DNA from: Promethearchaeia archaeon | GTDB taxonomy: Archaea; Asgardarchaeota; Lokiarchaeia; Sigyniarchaeales; SOKP01 | DNA length: 64,000 bases | Assembly (NCBI GenBank): GCA_029856145.1 | Contig: JAHQWK010000008.1 | Coordinates: 1-64,000, forward strand | Direction of reading: 5' to 3' | Shown: positions 18,038-31,200 of the stretch, piece by piece | Layout: every line of letters starts with the position of its first letter | Numbering within the stretch: the stretch's first letter is position 1 | Program-made: the position numbers and the translations under genes | Notes under the pieces: generated by a model | Told to the model about the DNA's origin: nothing | Seen by the model: only the letters and a program-made list of their open reading frames with translations | Database searches by the model: none

Positions 18038-18061
18038 AGACTCGTCACATGTGATGAGTCT
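18038..18061. promoter_or_regulatory. 24-bp near-perfect palindrome AGACTCGTCACATGTGATGAGTCT, candidate regulator-binding site
   Basis: 11 of 12 base pairs symmetric, with one G/T mismatch pair. Located directly upstream of the TATA-like element of the 16195..17886 gene and downstream of the wHTH gene 18195..18527. Confidence 0.6.
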
Positions 18062-18194
18062 TGCTTCAGAATCATTCCTAAGTTTTTGTGTAAAAATATT
18101 CCAATATTTTCTCGATTTTGTGTTAAAAATGTTCTGTATTCTGAGTGATCTATATTATATTTCATAGCTTTTGATCTTCGTTGAGCTCCTTCAT

Positions 18195-18527
18195 TTATCC
18201 GTCATTGTAAAAACTATGAAGGATTTCTGCAAGTGTAGTTAAATACTGTTTAGCTTGTTCAGTAAGAATATAATTATAGTAATGGGTTCCATTCCTTCGA
18301 ATCTTCTTTCCTTTTTCTACTAATCCCTCTAATTCCAACCTTCCTAACAGAGTCCATGCATACCTTTTTGATATATCACATGCATAGGATAGGTCAATTG
18401 AGGTATTGAAGACTCCCGTCATCTCCCTCTTGGCAATACTTATTAAAAAAATATACCTTTTATGAAGAAAAATATCTAACACTTCATTATTATTACTATT
18501 CTCATCGATATCGTTTTCTACTATCAT
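18195..18527 (-). CDS. Winged-helix transcriptional regulator (MarR/PadR-like)
   Basis: YIFLISIAKREMTGVFNTSIDLSYACDISKRYAWTLLGRLELEGLVEKGKKIRRNGTHYYNYILTEQAKQYL: HTH plus wing pattern. Confidence 0.75.
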   Translation of the reverse strand: MIVENDIDENSNNNEVLDIFLHKRYIFLISIAKREMTGVFNTSIDLSYACDISKRYAWTLLGRLELEGLVEKGKKIRRNGTHYYNYILTEQAKQYLTTLAEILHSFYNDG

Positions 18528-18910
18528 GCTCTTTTACATCACCATTCTTAATTTTATTAAAGTTACAGAAAATAGATCTATTTCTTTATAAAGAAAAAAT
18601 CCAGTTACGGTGACATCTTTGTACCCATAAAAAAAATATACTGTTTACAAAAACCTGAGATGGTTCCAATGAAATCTATAATTCTTACCACACAAATCTT
18701 TTTTTTATCAACTCGTCACTTCTGTATAGTGCATGAGAATTTCGAAAAACTATAAATACTAGATAATTTTAATATTTCAATATCAAGAAAAGCAAAATCA
18801 TAGGTCATGAATTCAGATATCAAGAACATACACTTTTATATTTTGAGTGTAGAAGCTATAAAAAGGCAGAATTTGGCATTTTTTCTTTTTAATAAGAATG
18901 TCAATTTTCC

Positions 18911-18918
18911 TTTAAATA
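18911..18918 (+). promoter_or_regulatory. TATA-like TTTAAATA upstream of 18965 ORF / giant gene
   Basis: About 46 nt upstream of the ATG at 18965, which is preceded by SD-like gtgagg. Confidence 0.35.
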
Positions 18919-18964
18919 TGGATATCAATATTATTTTAAAATAAGTTAATGTGAGGATAGAAAG

Positions 18965-19255
18965 ATGGCTATAAGTAAAAATAGGGCGGAAATTAGTCGT
19001 GAACTGGCTAAATTTAATAATACCTTTTTGGACTCTAGACCAGCTTCTTCTGATCAACTATATAGAAAGATATTAAAGGTAAATTTTGATTCTCTACGTC
19101 CTATCGCGCGACGACAGATTGCAAACCTCATGAGACAATACAAGTATCATCCTCACAGGTCTATTTATATTTTTTACATAAATCTTATCATTTTAGATGA
19201 GAAAGTATTTCGAAATTTAAATTATTGTAGTTTATTTACAAAAAAAAGTGAGTAA
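18965..19255 (+). CDS. Small hypothetical protein (96 aa) overlapping the giant ORF start
   Basis: ATG with SD-like gtgagg upstream; ends 8 nt inside the annotated giant ORF, suggesting coupling. Confidence 0.5.
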   Translation: MAISKNRAEISRELAKFNNTFLDSRPASSDQLYRKILKVNFDSLRPIARRQIANLMRQYKYHPHRSIYIFYINLIILDEKVFRNLNYCSLFTKKSE

Positions 19256-22200
19256 AAGAATGAGTAAAACAGAAAGAAAGGAACCATCAGAATTGAATCG
19301 CTCTGTCCATCAGGATTCTGAACCTCCTGAAGTGGTGTATAGCAAATTATTTCAGGACGGAATAGCACGATATAGAATAAAAGAACATTTAGTTAAAGCT
19401 CATGAAAAAAAGAAACTTATCGACATTTTTTTCTTTGAGCTCTCTAAGGAGCCCTTACCAAAAGGTCATCTTGAATTCCTAGATGAGTTGATTTATCGTT
19501 CCAATAAGAATAAAAAACATACAATGAAGAAGAACATTCATTGGAGAAAAATCGATCTATGCCATCATAAAGAATCCCCAAAAGACTCTTCTCATAAGAC
19601 AATAATAGATAAAGATGAGTTTTTAGAAAATGCTATAGAAAACTTTTCAGATGATTCTGTAAAATTCCAAGCAGAACCTCAAGAATCCCAAGACTCTCTT
19701 ATTGAAGCAAACGATTCAAAAGTAAAAAAACAAATATGTCTTGCAAAAATATTTGCTCCCGATTTAGTCTTTATAGATTCTAAGAACACCTCTAGTAAAA
19801 AATCAAGACTCAAGAAATTTGGTAAGACCTTAGGATTTTCTGTAATTGTGGAATTGTCAGTACTATTATTTATAGCTCTTGCATATCTTTGCTTTCCAAT
19901 ATCCTTTTTCATCATCGAATATCATCTCGATCTGTTTATTGTTGTGCAAATGCTCTTTATTACTCTAAGACAGTTTATTCTATTTCGAAAGAAAGAGCGT
20001 ATCTTCCATGTTCCCCTCTTTTTTACCATAATAATGTGGTTGTGCGTTTCAATAGCTCATATATCATATAATCAATTGACCTTCATTGCCACTTTCTTTG
20101 GAGCTCAGTTCTTTTTCATATTATCTGAGCTGGTTTTATACTTTATGAAATATGATGTTTCAAGAAAGCAGGTTATTATCTTTCTATCCGTGTCGACATT
20201 GCTCTGGGGTTCATATTTTATTACCTCATTTCTTCCCTTGGATTTGAATTTTATGTGGATATATGTTCAGATAGGAGTGTGGTTTTTTGTCGCTGCTGGG
20301 ATTATTGTTTCATCTGTCCTTGGATACATACCAAAGCTCTTTAAATTTCTGTTTTCTCTCATTAAGAAGGGATGTGTGTGGATAGGAAGTATTTTCATTA
20401 GAATCGCAAATTCTTCTGCAATTGTTACACTTCGTAAAAAAGTAAAATCCTTTATTGGCCAAATTAAAATTAGAATCGAAAATATCAGAAATCTTCATAA
20501 TATTAAGCTCTATGTGAGAAGTGGAATACTTCTTGGTTGTATTAGCCTTGTTTTCTTTATAAGGTATACAGCTCATCTGGTAATAAATCTTGCCACCATC
20601 GGTATCCTCTTTTCTATATTAGCTGTTCTAATGACAGTTGGATATTTTCTTATATTCAGAAATACAGGCAAGACCAACTTTTACACTGGTAAGGATGATT
20701 CCCACGTTCAAAAACAAGGTATCTCCAAGGAATCCAGTGAAAAGAAACTCGAAGATATTATTGAAGAGATTTTCTATAAGTATGAAAAATACAAAAAAAT
20801 CCAACATCTTACTCCTGAAGATTTTCTTTTCGTAAGAATTGTAGAGAGTTATTCTGACTTAGAGTGGTCGTATAAGCAATTAATTAAAGAAATTGAACGA
20901 TCCCAGCGTTGGGTTAAGGAACATAATTTAAGATATATACTACCTCACAAGGTCTTATGGACGATATTATCTATTTATCTCCATTATAGAAACACAAGAA
21001 ATTATTATCCCGAAGGTTTTCTTTTCCTTAAGAAAATAGCTAATCAGAGATCACGTCACTCATTAGATAATATATCAAAAGAATATTATAAAGCAATTAA
21101 AAAAGAAGAAGACGCGTTACTCGAATTCCTTAAAGAAAATAAGAAGAAATATAAAAAATTTGAGGAGTATCAAGTTGAAGATTATTTATCATTATATAAT
21201 GATGATGTTGTAGAACCAAATGATCAAGAATTGAGTATTGAACCACAACTGTCTTTCCATTATCCTGCTAAGAATTCAAGAATTCACTATTTTAATAGTC
21301 CAAAAAGTAGGAAATTGTTTGACGCTTCGCAAATAATAGCAGATAATATTGAACAAATGGAGCAATATTCTAAGAAGAAAGGAAGTTTCAAAATTATAAA
21401 TAAAGTAATTCAGACACAAATAAATGAATTCACTTCACATGAACAAGAAGGATGGAAATTAATAAAACTAATATATGAGCTCAAAGTATCTCAAGATTTT
21501 CTTTCTGCTATAGTGAATAATAAGAAATTATTTACCAAATATCCTGAAATTGATCATCATGCATTCTTCCTCTTAATGCTAGCTCCAATCTTGGGGAAAG
21601 AATTGAATTTCTTAAAACTTACTCAACATAGAAAATTGTATCCTCCCTACTTGTGCTCTATAGGTATAAGTGCTGACATTTGTAATAGTTTAGTTTCCTT
21701 TTTACAAGAAATGGAACAGAAATATATAAATGCTAAAAATTGTCATTATTCGGAATTATTAGAATCCAATAAAAAACATAAACTCACTAAAAAGTTTTCA
21801 TATCTTAAAGAACAAACCATTACAAACGTAGAAAGAGAGTGGTTGGATTATAAACAAGGCATAGTGAGGGATGGTGACACGATAAAATCTATCTCGCCTA
21901 TTCGAAAGAAAGCACGTACTCATATTCTAGATCTCATATATAACAATACTGCGATTGATTATGGTCAAAATACCCCAGAATTCTTCTATCTAAATAATGA
22001 TAAGACAAAAATAATCAGAAAAGAGCTATGTGAACTAAATAGAAATTCAGAGCTCCTTGTTTTTGTTCACGCACGTGATTATATTAAAGAAATAATTGAT
22101 TCTTATATTAATATCTATGAAGAACATAAGAAGGTAATATCTACACGAGAACTTGAGAGACCAAAAAAACAGAAGTCATTCGAACCTGTAGAATCTAGGC

Positions 22201-25200
22201 AGGTTATTGGAAGCATTTTAAAATCAAGTATCGCATTAGCTATCTTTATAGTACCATTTTTCTTACAATTATTTTCTTCAGAGACTAAATTTTTCTATGA
22301 TTTTCTTTACTTTGTTCCATTTTATCAGGTATTAATTTTTGCCTTGTTCCTTCTTATTTTTACTTTTAATATGAAATTATCGCAATCTCGCCAACTTTAT
22401 ATGATACTGGCTCCCATTTTTTTGGTTCCCTTTATCATAGGCATGCAGCATATATTACCTTCTATAGTTACGGTATGTATTATACCTGCTATGATTATTC
22501 CAAGTTATATTATTTTCAGAGGACAACCAATAATTAGACAAAGAATCTCTAAGAAACGAGATTGGTCAAGATTTAAGAGTTTCTCTCTACACAATTTTTA
22601 TCATAGATATAAATACGCTCTTTTATGGCGATGCTTATTTATCCTTACTGTTGTATTCTGCATTTTCTTTATTTTTTTCCCTCAATCACTTTATATTGCT
22701 GCTGGTCTGTTTATAGTTTGTATATCTGTTTTTACAAAAGAAAATAAAGTGAGAGATAATTCGAACCCTCCAAAGTATAGTGCGAGAATGCTCAGAAACA
22801 CACTATTGATCGCTTTCTTTCTCGTGTTGATGCCCTTAATCTTTACCGTAAACTCTATGATCAGACTTAACAGTCCACAACTTCAGTATGCACAAATTCC
22901 ACAAGATTCAAGAATTGAAGGTTCATGGGTGGATTATAATTCTCTACAATATTATGACTCCTTAGAGAAGTTCAATGAATTTACCATTAATGATGCATTC
23001 CTTTCTCGATGTGAGATCTCTACGGGTCTTGGAGAATCAGCGGGAATGGAATATAATTTAATTCCGATAGACGTGCCCGAAGTTGAGGGATATTATATAA
23101 AAGAAATTTACTCAATTGCTTCAAGGCGTATTAGTGGTCCATTAACTAGATACGATCTGATTGGGGAAATTCATCTTAATCGACTTGATCTTCTTCCAGG
23201 AACCTACGAAATTTCGACGTCGTATAATGTTCAAAGTGGGTTTGGCAAAAGATATGCAGAACCTGAAGTGTATGAAATTAAAATAGTAAAAGATAAGTTA
23301 AGAGCTCTCCCAAATGAAGATTTTGATCTCGAAGTAGACTTTGGGGCCGTCTACACGTTGAAACAAGAAGGTTCTTGGAATGTTCTCTTCGATGGACAAA
23401 TTGTAAGCAGCTTGAATGAACCAATCCCGCTCGAAGATTTGGATCTTTTTATTGAAGTAAATGATCGATGGCAAGAAGTAGCCTCATTAGACACTGATAG
23501 TACTGCTAGATTTTACTTTAATCACACGATATATGGCTCAATTGAACAAAATCTCTTAGTAAAGATCGAACATGAAGGTAATGAATTCTATAAACCACTT
23601 GAACATATTGAGTATGCGGGAATTGAATGGAATACCGCCGATAAGTTCTACTTTATCCAAGACGAGTACGGCAATATTGAATGGCCTTTCAACCTCTATG
23701 ATTTACTTGAAGTATTAGCAAGTTATGCTGAATCACCCCTTCCTTCTTCATTAGATTTTATGGCTGAATTTGAGGAGAACTCGGGAACAAGCACCTTTGA
23801 TCGAGTTCATAATTTGGAAGGTCAGCTTCGCGGAAATACTTCATGGACTACAGGAAAACGAGACTATGGGTTATTATTTGACGGTGACGGCAATCTTGGT
23901 GACAGTGGTATTCCAGCTATAGAATCGTGGACAGAAAAAGGGAGTACAACAGGCTCGACAACCTTAACATTAGATAAGCCTTCTGGGGTTGAAGTAGGTG
24001 ATTTATTACTACTCATCGTAATGAATGATGATACGTCTGCAACTGCTTTTTCAGATAATAAAGCCGGTTGGAATTTCATAGATACTTCTGGTAATAGTGT
24101 TTCTGATGCCCATATTGCTGCTTTTTGGCGAACTGCGGATGGAACGGAAGAATCAACTGAGAGTGTAACTTCCGCAGGGGCAGATGAATGGATGGGATAT
24201 TATCTTAGGATCACGGGGGCTGATGATACAGATCCAATCGATGTCTATAACTTCGCCCAATCTTCATCAAGTAGTAGTAATCATGTTATTCCAGCAGTTA
24301 CCACTACCGTTGATGATTGTTTATTGCTTTATGGGTTAAGCTTTGATGGAGGAGATGGGTATCAGTTCAGCGTATCGGGAACTGGATGGTCGGAGGTTGA
24401 TGAATATCAGACAGGAACGTCTGGCGCGGGCGATGTGAGCGGAAGTTTTGGTAGTAAGGTTCTAGCCTCTCAAGGTTCTTCTGGAGATGCTACAGTCGGT
24501 TGTAGTGTCTCAGACGGTACTGCTTATTTTCAAATCTCGATTGCACCAAGAGGTCTTACTTATGAAGATTTCGATTATATAGGTTTCGGAGATATTTTAG
24601 ACAGTGCCCTTGGGGATTTAAATAACGAGTTTGTAATCTCAGGCTGGATCCGGCCTACAGTATTTTTATCAAATCAATCTGAGAATGGAATTCAAAATTG
24701 TTTTGTTTCCAAGAAAGGTATTGTAGAAATTGGTGTAAATGAGAGCGGGTATTTACAAGTATATTTGAATACAAATAATGTGGAGACTGCTGCGACCTAT
24801 GGCTACCCTTATGCCGTCCCTCTTAATGCATGGACATATATAGCTGTTCGTTATAATAATTCTAATGTAGATATCCTCATAGGTGACACATGGTGCCGTT
24901 CTGCTCTTGGAGGAGTGAATGAACCATGGAACAACGGAGGAAACCTAAAAAGTGGGGGTGCTTTTATTGTTGGTGCAGAGACAACCTCATATTCCTGTTT
25001 TGCTGGGAAATTAGATGATATTTCTGTGTTTAATTCTTCAATATCTGACGCTGAGATCGAAAGTCATAGTAATGGTCCTGTAATTGAGATTGACGTAAAA
25101 GTATATAAAGAAGATAGCCAAGATGTGTGGACTCCCATAACAACATCAGGTGAAATTATAGATGGATATCTTCTTTTTGAAGTTAACAGTACTGGAAAAC

Positions 25201-28200
25201 CAATTGAGACATTAGAATTGTACCTATCTGATACTGAACCTAATTTACAAAATCCTAATCCTAATGATTGGAATTTAGTTACTTCTTTCAATTATGATAA
25301 TTCTCTTTACTCCTATGTAGCTAATAGCTGGGATTTACCAGACGATCCGAGTTTTTATTTTGTGGTTAAAGCTACTGATGATCTTAATAACGCTGTGTAT
25401 GATTATTATAATACTTATTTTGGTATTAATCATTTTGACGAGCTCGTGAATTTCACCTATCTGGACAAACAGGGAAGAATCAACCATAATTCTGAGATTG
25501 GAGTCTCTCCTAGAGAGGGATTTGAAGGGCATATATCATCTTTGAATGTCTATATTAATTATTCTGATGATATTGACTTTCTAACTAATGTAGAATATAA
25601 TGATTTATATTCGAATTATTGGTTAATCTATTTAGATTCATTATCAGATTGGGTTACTAATAAAAGTTTAACTCCTGATAATTACAATGTTAATTTCATA
25701 ATTGAAGCAAATCTTACTTATGGCACCGGCTTTCCATTCTATACCTATAATTATACATTAGAACAGATCACTTTAGATATTGAAGGACCTGCTATGACGC
25801 TGTTATCTGGTATTCCGTATTCCTTGACTCTTGGAAAGACCTATGACAATATTCAAGAAAACATGATTACTATGGGTATTAGCTCGACTGACTTTGATTT
25901 CTATAAGGTTAAGATAGAGTATAAATATCAGACTCCTACAACGGCAGATTGGCTAACTTATGGGACTTTTTATGCCGATAATACTTCGCTTGCCGAGATC
26001 CTCTTTAATATTATTAATCTTAGGGATGACTCTATCGTTTTTCGATTTACAGGGTATGATGATTTAAATAATGAATATATTCTTTCTGATTCAAGCTATT
26101 GGATTATTAAAGATTTGAACAATCATGAATTCTTCACTATAGAAGGTCTAAACAGCACTATATTATATGGCCTTGATGTGAATGGTATGATTGATATTGA
26201 ACTGAAGGTTCTTCCTGTTGATAATGATATTACAAAAGTTACTATTTCCACTAATTATGAAAGCTTTTCCCTTACAAATGCCGTCTCTGAACTCGATTAT
26301 TTATATTTCGAGGATGATGGCGTTGAAGATGTAGATATAAAACTCAACTCAACATATTATAATATTTTTGGTTCTGATTTTGTATTTATTCCCGTTTCAG
26401 TTAAATTATATCAAGGTACAACATGGATCACTTCAGAATCGATAACAATTTGCGTAATTACTGATTCCTTTGATTTTCCTGTAGAGGTTTCAAATCTTAC
26501 CGTAAACCTATCAAGTGACGAAGATAATATTTGGATGAGCTTTGTAACCGGAAGAGATGCCTATAATAATAGCCATTCTATTCCATTTATCCCAAATAAT
26601 AATCCTCCAGTACTGAAAGTATATAATTCTCATAATGAATTAGTTGAAATTATACCTCTGTGGGCTTATCTTGATTCAAGTGATACTGAAGTATATAATA
26701 GCGGAGTTATAGAAATAATTGATAATAAATTTACTGTTTCATTACCTACCCCTGCATCAGGAGAGTTATGTTCAATTGAAGAAGTTGATGTGAATGGCAC
26801 TGCCTATGACTTCTCGTATTTTATTAATAGAAAAAATAATAATCTCTTAATTACTCTCATTACAAGCGAGACTCTCGATGGTACCTATGGCTCATTAGCC
26901 CCCATTTCTATAGACTACGGTATATCTACTTCAGTGAAGACATCCGACCAATTTGTAGGAAGTTTCAATTTCACAATTCTCCCACAAGATAGTTATACAT
27001 TTAAGGGTGAGTTTTATGATATTTCTGGGAGTATCTCTACTTTTGCTATTTCAGAACCTATAGCAATCGATTTTAGCGGACCAGAGATCTATCCCCAATT
27101 TTTAACCCTTAATTCTACAATTAATCCTGAGACTTCAACAATTTCATTTGTTATTAATGATTTTTCAGGAGTCGATAGTTATTTCTTTAATACTTCGATC
27201 TCAGGGTATTGGAATGTTATTAGTAATATCTATACATTCTTCTTTAATGATTCTGCCATTATAGAAGGATTAACACATATTAAATTTACATGTAATGACA
27301 CTTTAGGATACACATCTGATCTTCTATTACTGTTAATTTTTGATAGATCCAATCCACAATTTTCCGGTGTAAGTACAACCGATACTATTGCAAATGATTT
27401 ATTTGAAATTTATGTAAATGTAACTGAAACTTCTGATTACTCTCTAACCATTCAGTTTACTCATAATAATTCTGGCACAATATTCACAAATATAGATTTC
27501 ACTCTTATTGAGCTCTTTGAGAATGAATGGTATTTCACATTTGATAGTGCCCAATTACAAGATGGGTATTACGATATCACAATATTCGCAACAGATTCAG
27601 GAGGCAATTCAAATAATACTATTATTGAAGATATTTATTTTGATAATACCTTTGCTCATGTTACTGCTTTCGAAGAATACATATATGTAGAGACCGAAAA
27701 CATCTATAACAATACTATTTCTGATGAGCTATGCTTCAATGAAGAGGAATTTATTGCCATAACCGCATTTGATGAGATGTTCGATGATTTTGATTGGAGT
27801 CAAATAGACCAGACACTTGCAGACCAGCTTGGTGTCAAAAATATTACTTTATATTATTCCAATCCTCTTACTTGGTATAAGATTTCGATCTCCAGCACAC
27901 TTAATTATGAACAGTTTACATATGTAATTACAGGGTATGATGATCCAATTAATACAAATATCCAAAATATAAAGGGAATTCAGAGTTTAACAATCAATAA
28001 TTATACTGTTGATGAATTCGATGTGTTGTTAGATGGTACTAAAATATTACTTAAAATTGATGAGAAATATCGATATCTTCTTTCTTCACAATATACAGAC
28101 CATATTTATGCTCAATTTTATGAATTTATCCCTGAAAACAACATAGTTTTAGATTTTAATGCTGCACTAAGTAGATGGGAGCTAAAATCTCTTGATTTGA

Positions 28201-31200
28201 ATTATTTCAATATTTCAGACTATCTGAATCTTACAGAAGGAGATGAGTTTTTATTCTGGTTTGTGATTGAAGATGGGTTAGAAAATACGCTCCACTCACA
28301 TAAAATGAGGGGTGTTTTTGATAATACTATGACACAAGATCCTGTTGACCAGAATGTGTTTGAATGGTTCTTAGGTACTAACTCAACCGGTTCTGGGATG
28401 TTTATTTTCGGTTCTGATAACTATCTTGATAGTACAATTCAAGTAAATGTAAGCTCAGTAGTGCCTACTTTCTTAGGTGAAGTTGATATCGGTAGAATTA
28501 TGCTTTACGGTTCAAATGATACGACTACATGGCAATATCTCGGAAGGGCATATTTCACTGGTGAAGAAAATATGTGGAATTATTATTGGGACTATGATCC
28601 AGTAAATATTATTCCATCTGAGAATTATAATATAAAAGCACTTCTCTTTGACAGAGCAGGTAACTATTTAGCTCATTCGCATGCTCTTAAATTATATGAT
28701 TATAGAACCATTACTCTTTTAACTGAACTTGTGTTTGGTCATATTTTTGAATATAACTCTTCAGCCCTTACAAATGAAAATGAAATTGAAGGGGTGATAG
28801 AAGATCTCTTCGGTTCTACTGATTTGTGGGATTTAATTGCACAATTTTACGATCCTTTACGAAAAGAATGGGTTCCCATGACAACCAATCCAGCTACCAT
28901 CCTCTCAAATGGCAGTTATTCAATAACGTGGGATATAAACGAAGATGACGAATTTAAAGCTTCCATGTATGACTTCACTTACGAATATTTGCCACTACAA
29001 GTCGTATCTCCTGTAAGTTCAGATTTATGGGGATCATGGGGATTATTTGGTGACAATACTGAATGGCAACCTATAATTATTTCAGAGACAAGTTCTAATG
29101 TAGACATTACCATTTTCGAATTTAGTAATACTACAGGCTGGCAGGTTGATAGCGCTCTTAGCACGGAGGCTGTAATACCATCAATAGAAGGACAAGTGTT
29201 TAAATTATGGGATATCAATAATAATGATAAATACGAGATAATTCGTATATCTTCCTCTCAGATAGATGTTATTTACTTTAACAGCACTTCAGAATGGGTT
29301 ATAAAACAAAATGTAACTGGCTTATCTGAATATTCATATTATGCATTTGATATTGAGTATGAAGGAAAAACATCAAATACTCTGCTAACTGTAATCCAAA
29401 AGGATTCCACACAAGCCTTCTCCATATGGAAATATGAGTTTGAGACGAATTACGACCTTACTCACCTTGATCATTGCGATGCTCCACTTAATTTCATCCC
29501 TTCAGCAATTAAAATCGTAAATGACTTTTCTGCTTCCGATAGGAAAGCCATATTAGTTAGCGGATTAATTGAAGATTCATATTATTCCCAGTTATTTGAA
29601 TATGATTTTAATTTGGACATTAGAAATGTTCTTGTTAACGCTATTTTAGGAGAAGTCGTAGTAGTTGAATATGATGAGATAAGTGGTATAGATACAATAA
29701 TCCTTGGAATTACCCGTAGTGCTGTTGGTAAAAAGGATGCAGTTGTAACCCTACGAAGAAAATCCGGTACAGAAAAATGGGTAAACTTTGAAGTTTCTGG
29801 GTTTGATGATGTTCGGTTTGAGATTTTAGATTTAATCACCATCGCAGATAATAATTTACGCAAGCTTATAATCGGTTCGAAGACGGGAATCTATCAGACT
29901 AGAATTACATTTGAAGAAGATACCACTGAAATCACCAGTCCTATTTGTTATACTTTTACAACCTTTTCAAAGGGAGAATTAAGTCCCATTTATTATCCTG
30001 AAATTGAAGTAACACAACTTCCACTCCAAAAGCCTATTCATAAGGTAAACTATATATATTATAAAGTTTCTGGAAGTTCTCAATGGCAAATTTTAGAAAG
30101 AAGTAACTTTAGATATTCACGAAATAGTATTCTCATTGATCTGTTATCTATATGGTCTAATTTGGAATATATTAAGATAGTGTACTCTTATGAATCGTTT
30201 GTAAGTGAAGAGCGCACTGCAATCGACCCCTCATTTCAATCATATCATGGGGTTTCCGACACTCAGACGATATCTGCTTCTGCTATGTTCTTTGACGAGA
30301 CTGCACTTCCATTCTTATGGTATAATCCCGCAACAATATCAAATCTTAATTATCTACCTAATAGTATGACCTATCAATATACTCCAGTAATTTCTGGATT
30401 AGGCAATAAAGTATTTTATCCAACCATCCGATCTGAAGTTGGTTCTGAATATAGTAATATGCCTGAGCTAGAAAATAGTCTAATTTACTATGGGGATTCA
30501 TACGATTCTGGCCAGCTTTCCCAATACCTCAATTCAAAGGACGATTATTATGAAGAGACTATGTTCGGAGGGAACTATGAGAATAATTATATCGACCAGC
30601 TATGGTTATCCAATCCATACATCAGTGAAAATTTCAATTTTACGGATATGTACTATTCTCAAATTCACGATGATTCAAGCACTTCAGGACTCTATAATTA
30701 TTATGATACTGCTCAACAAGTATTAGTAAGAAATCGCTTAACAGACATTTCTCCTTATAATGCAAGTTATGCCCTTATCTATGATTCGGGTTCACTCCCT
30801 ACTTCAATGACTCGGTATAATCTATCGACAGTTGACTACGGCACTTTAGGAGGTTGGAACACAGGGGGAGAAGTGCTTTATACTCAAGTCAACGATACTA
30901 ACTATTATGAGATGGAAAGTGAACATTATGATAGTGGACCTCCATGGTATTTAATAGATATTGAGACATTACATGCTTATTTCAAAATTGTTGGCGGGTA
31001 TGGGGGAGGTGATTATTACATTTCATGCTATATTGAGACAGAAGGAACAACAAACGCTAAATTAAAGGTTAACTATGACACCTTAGAATCTGGAGCGGTA
31101 ATTGATATCAAAGATGCATATATCCAAAATGTGAATTCAATATATTACAGTTTTGAAGAGGATGAGCCTCATGATACAATAACTGCAAAAGTGTATTATT

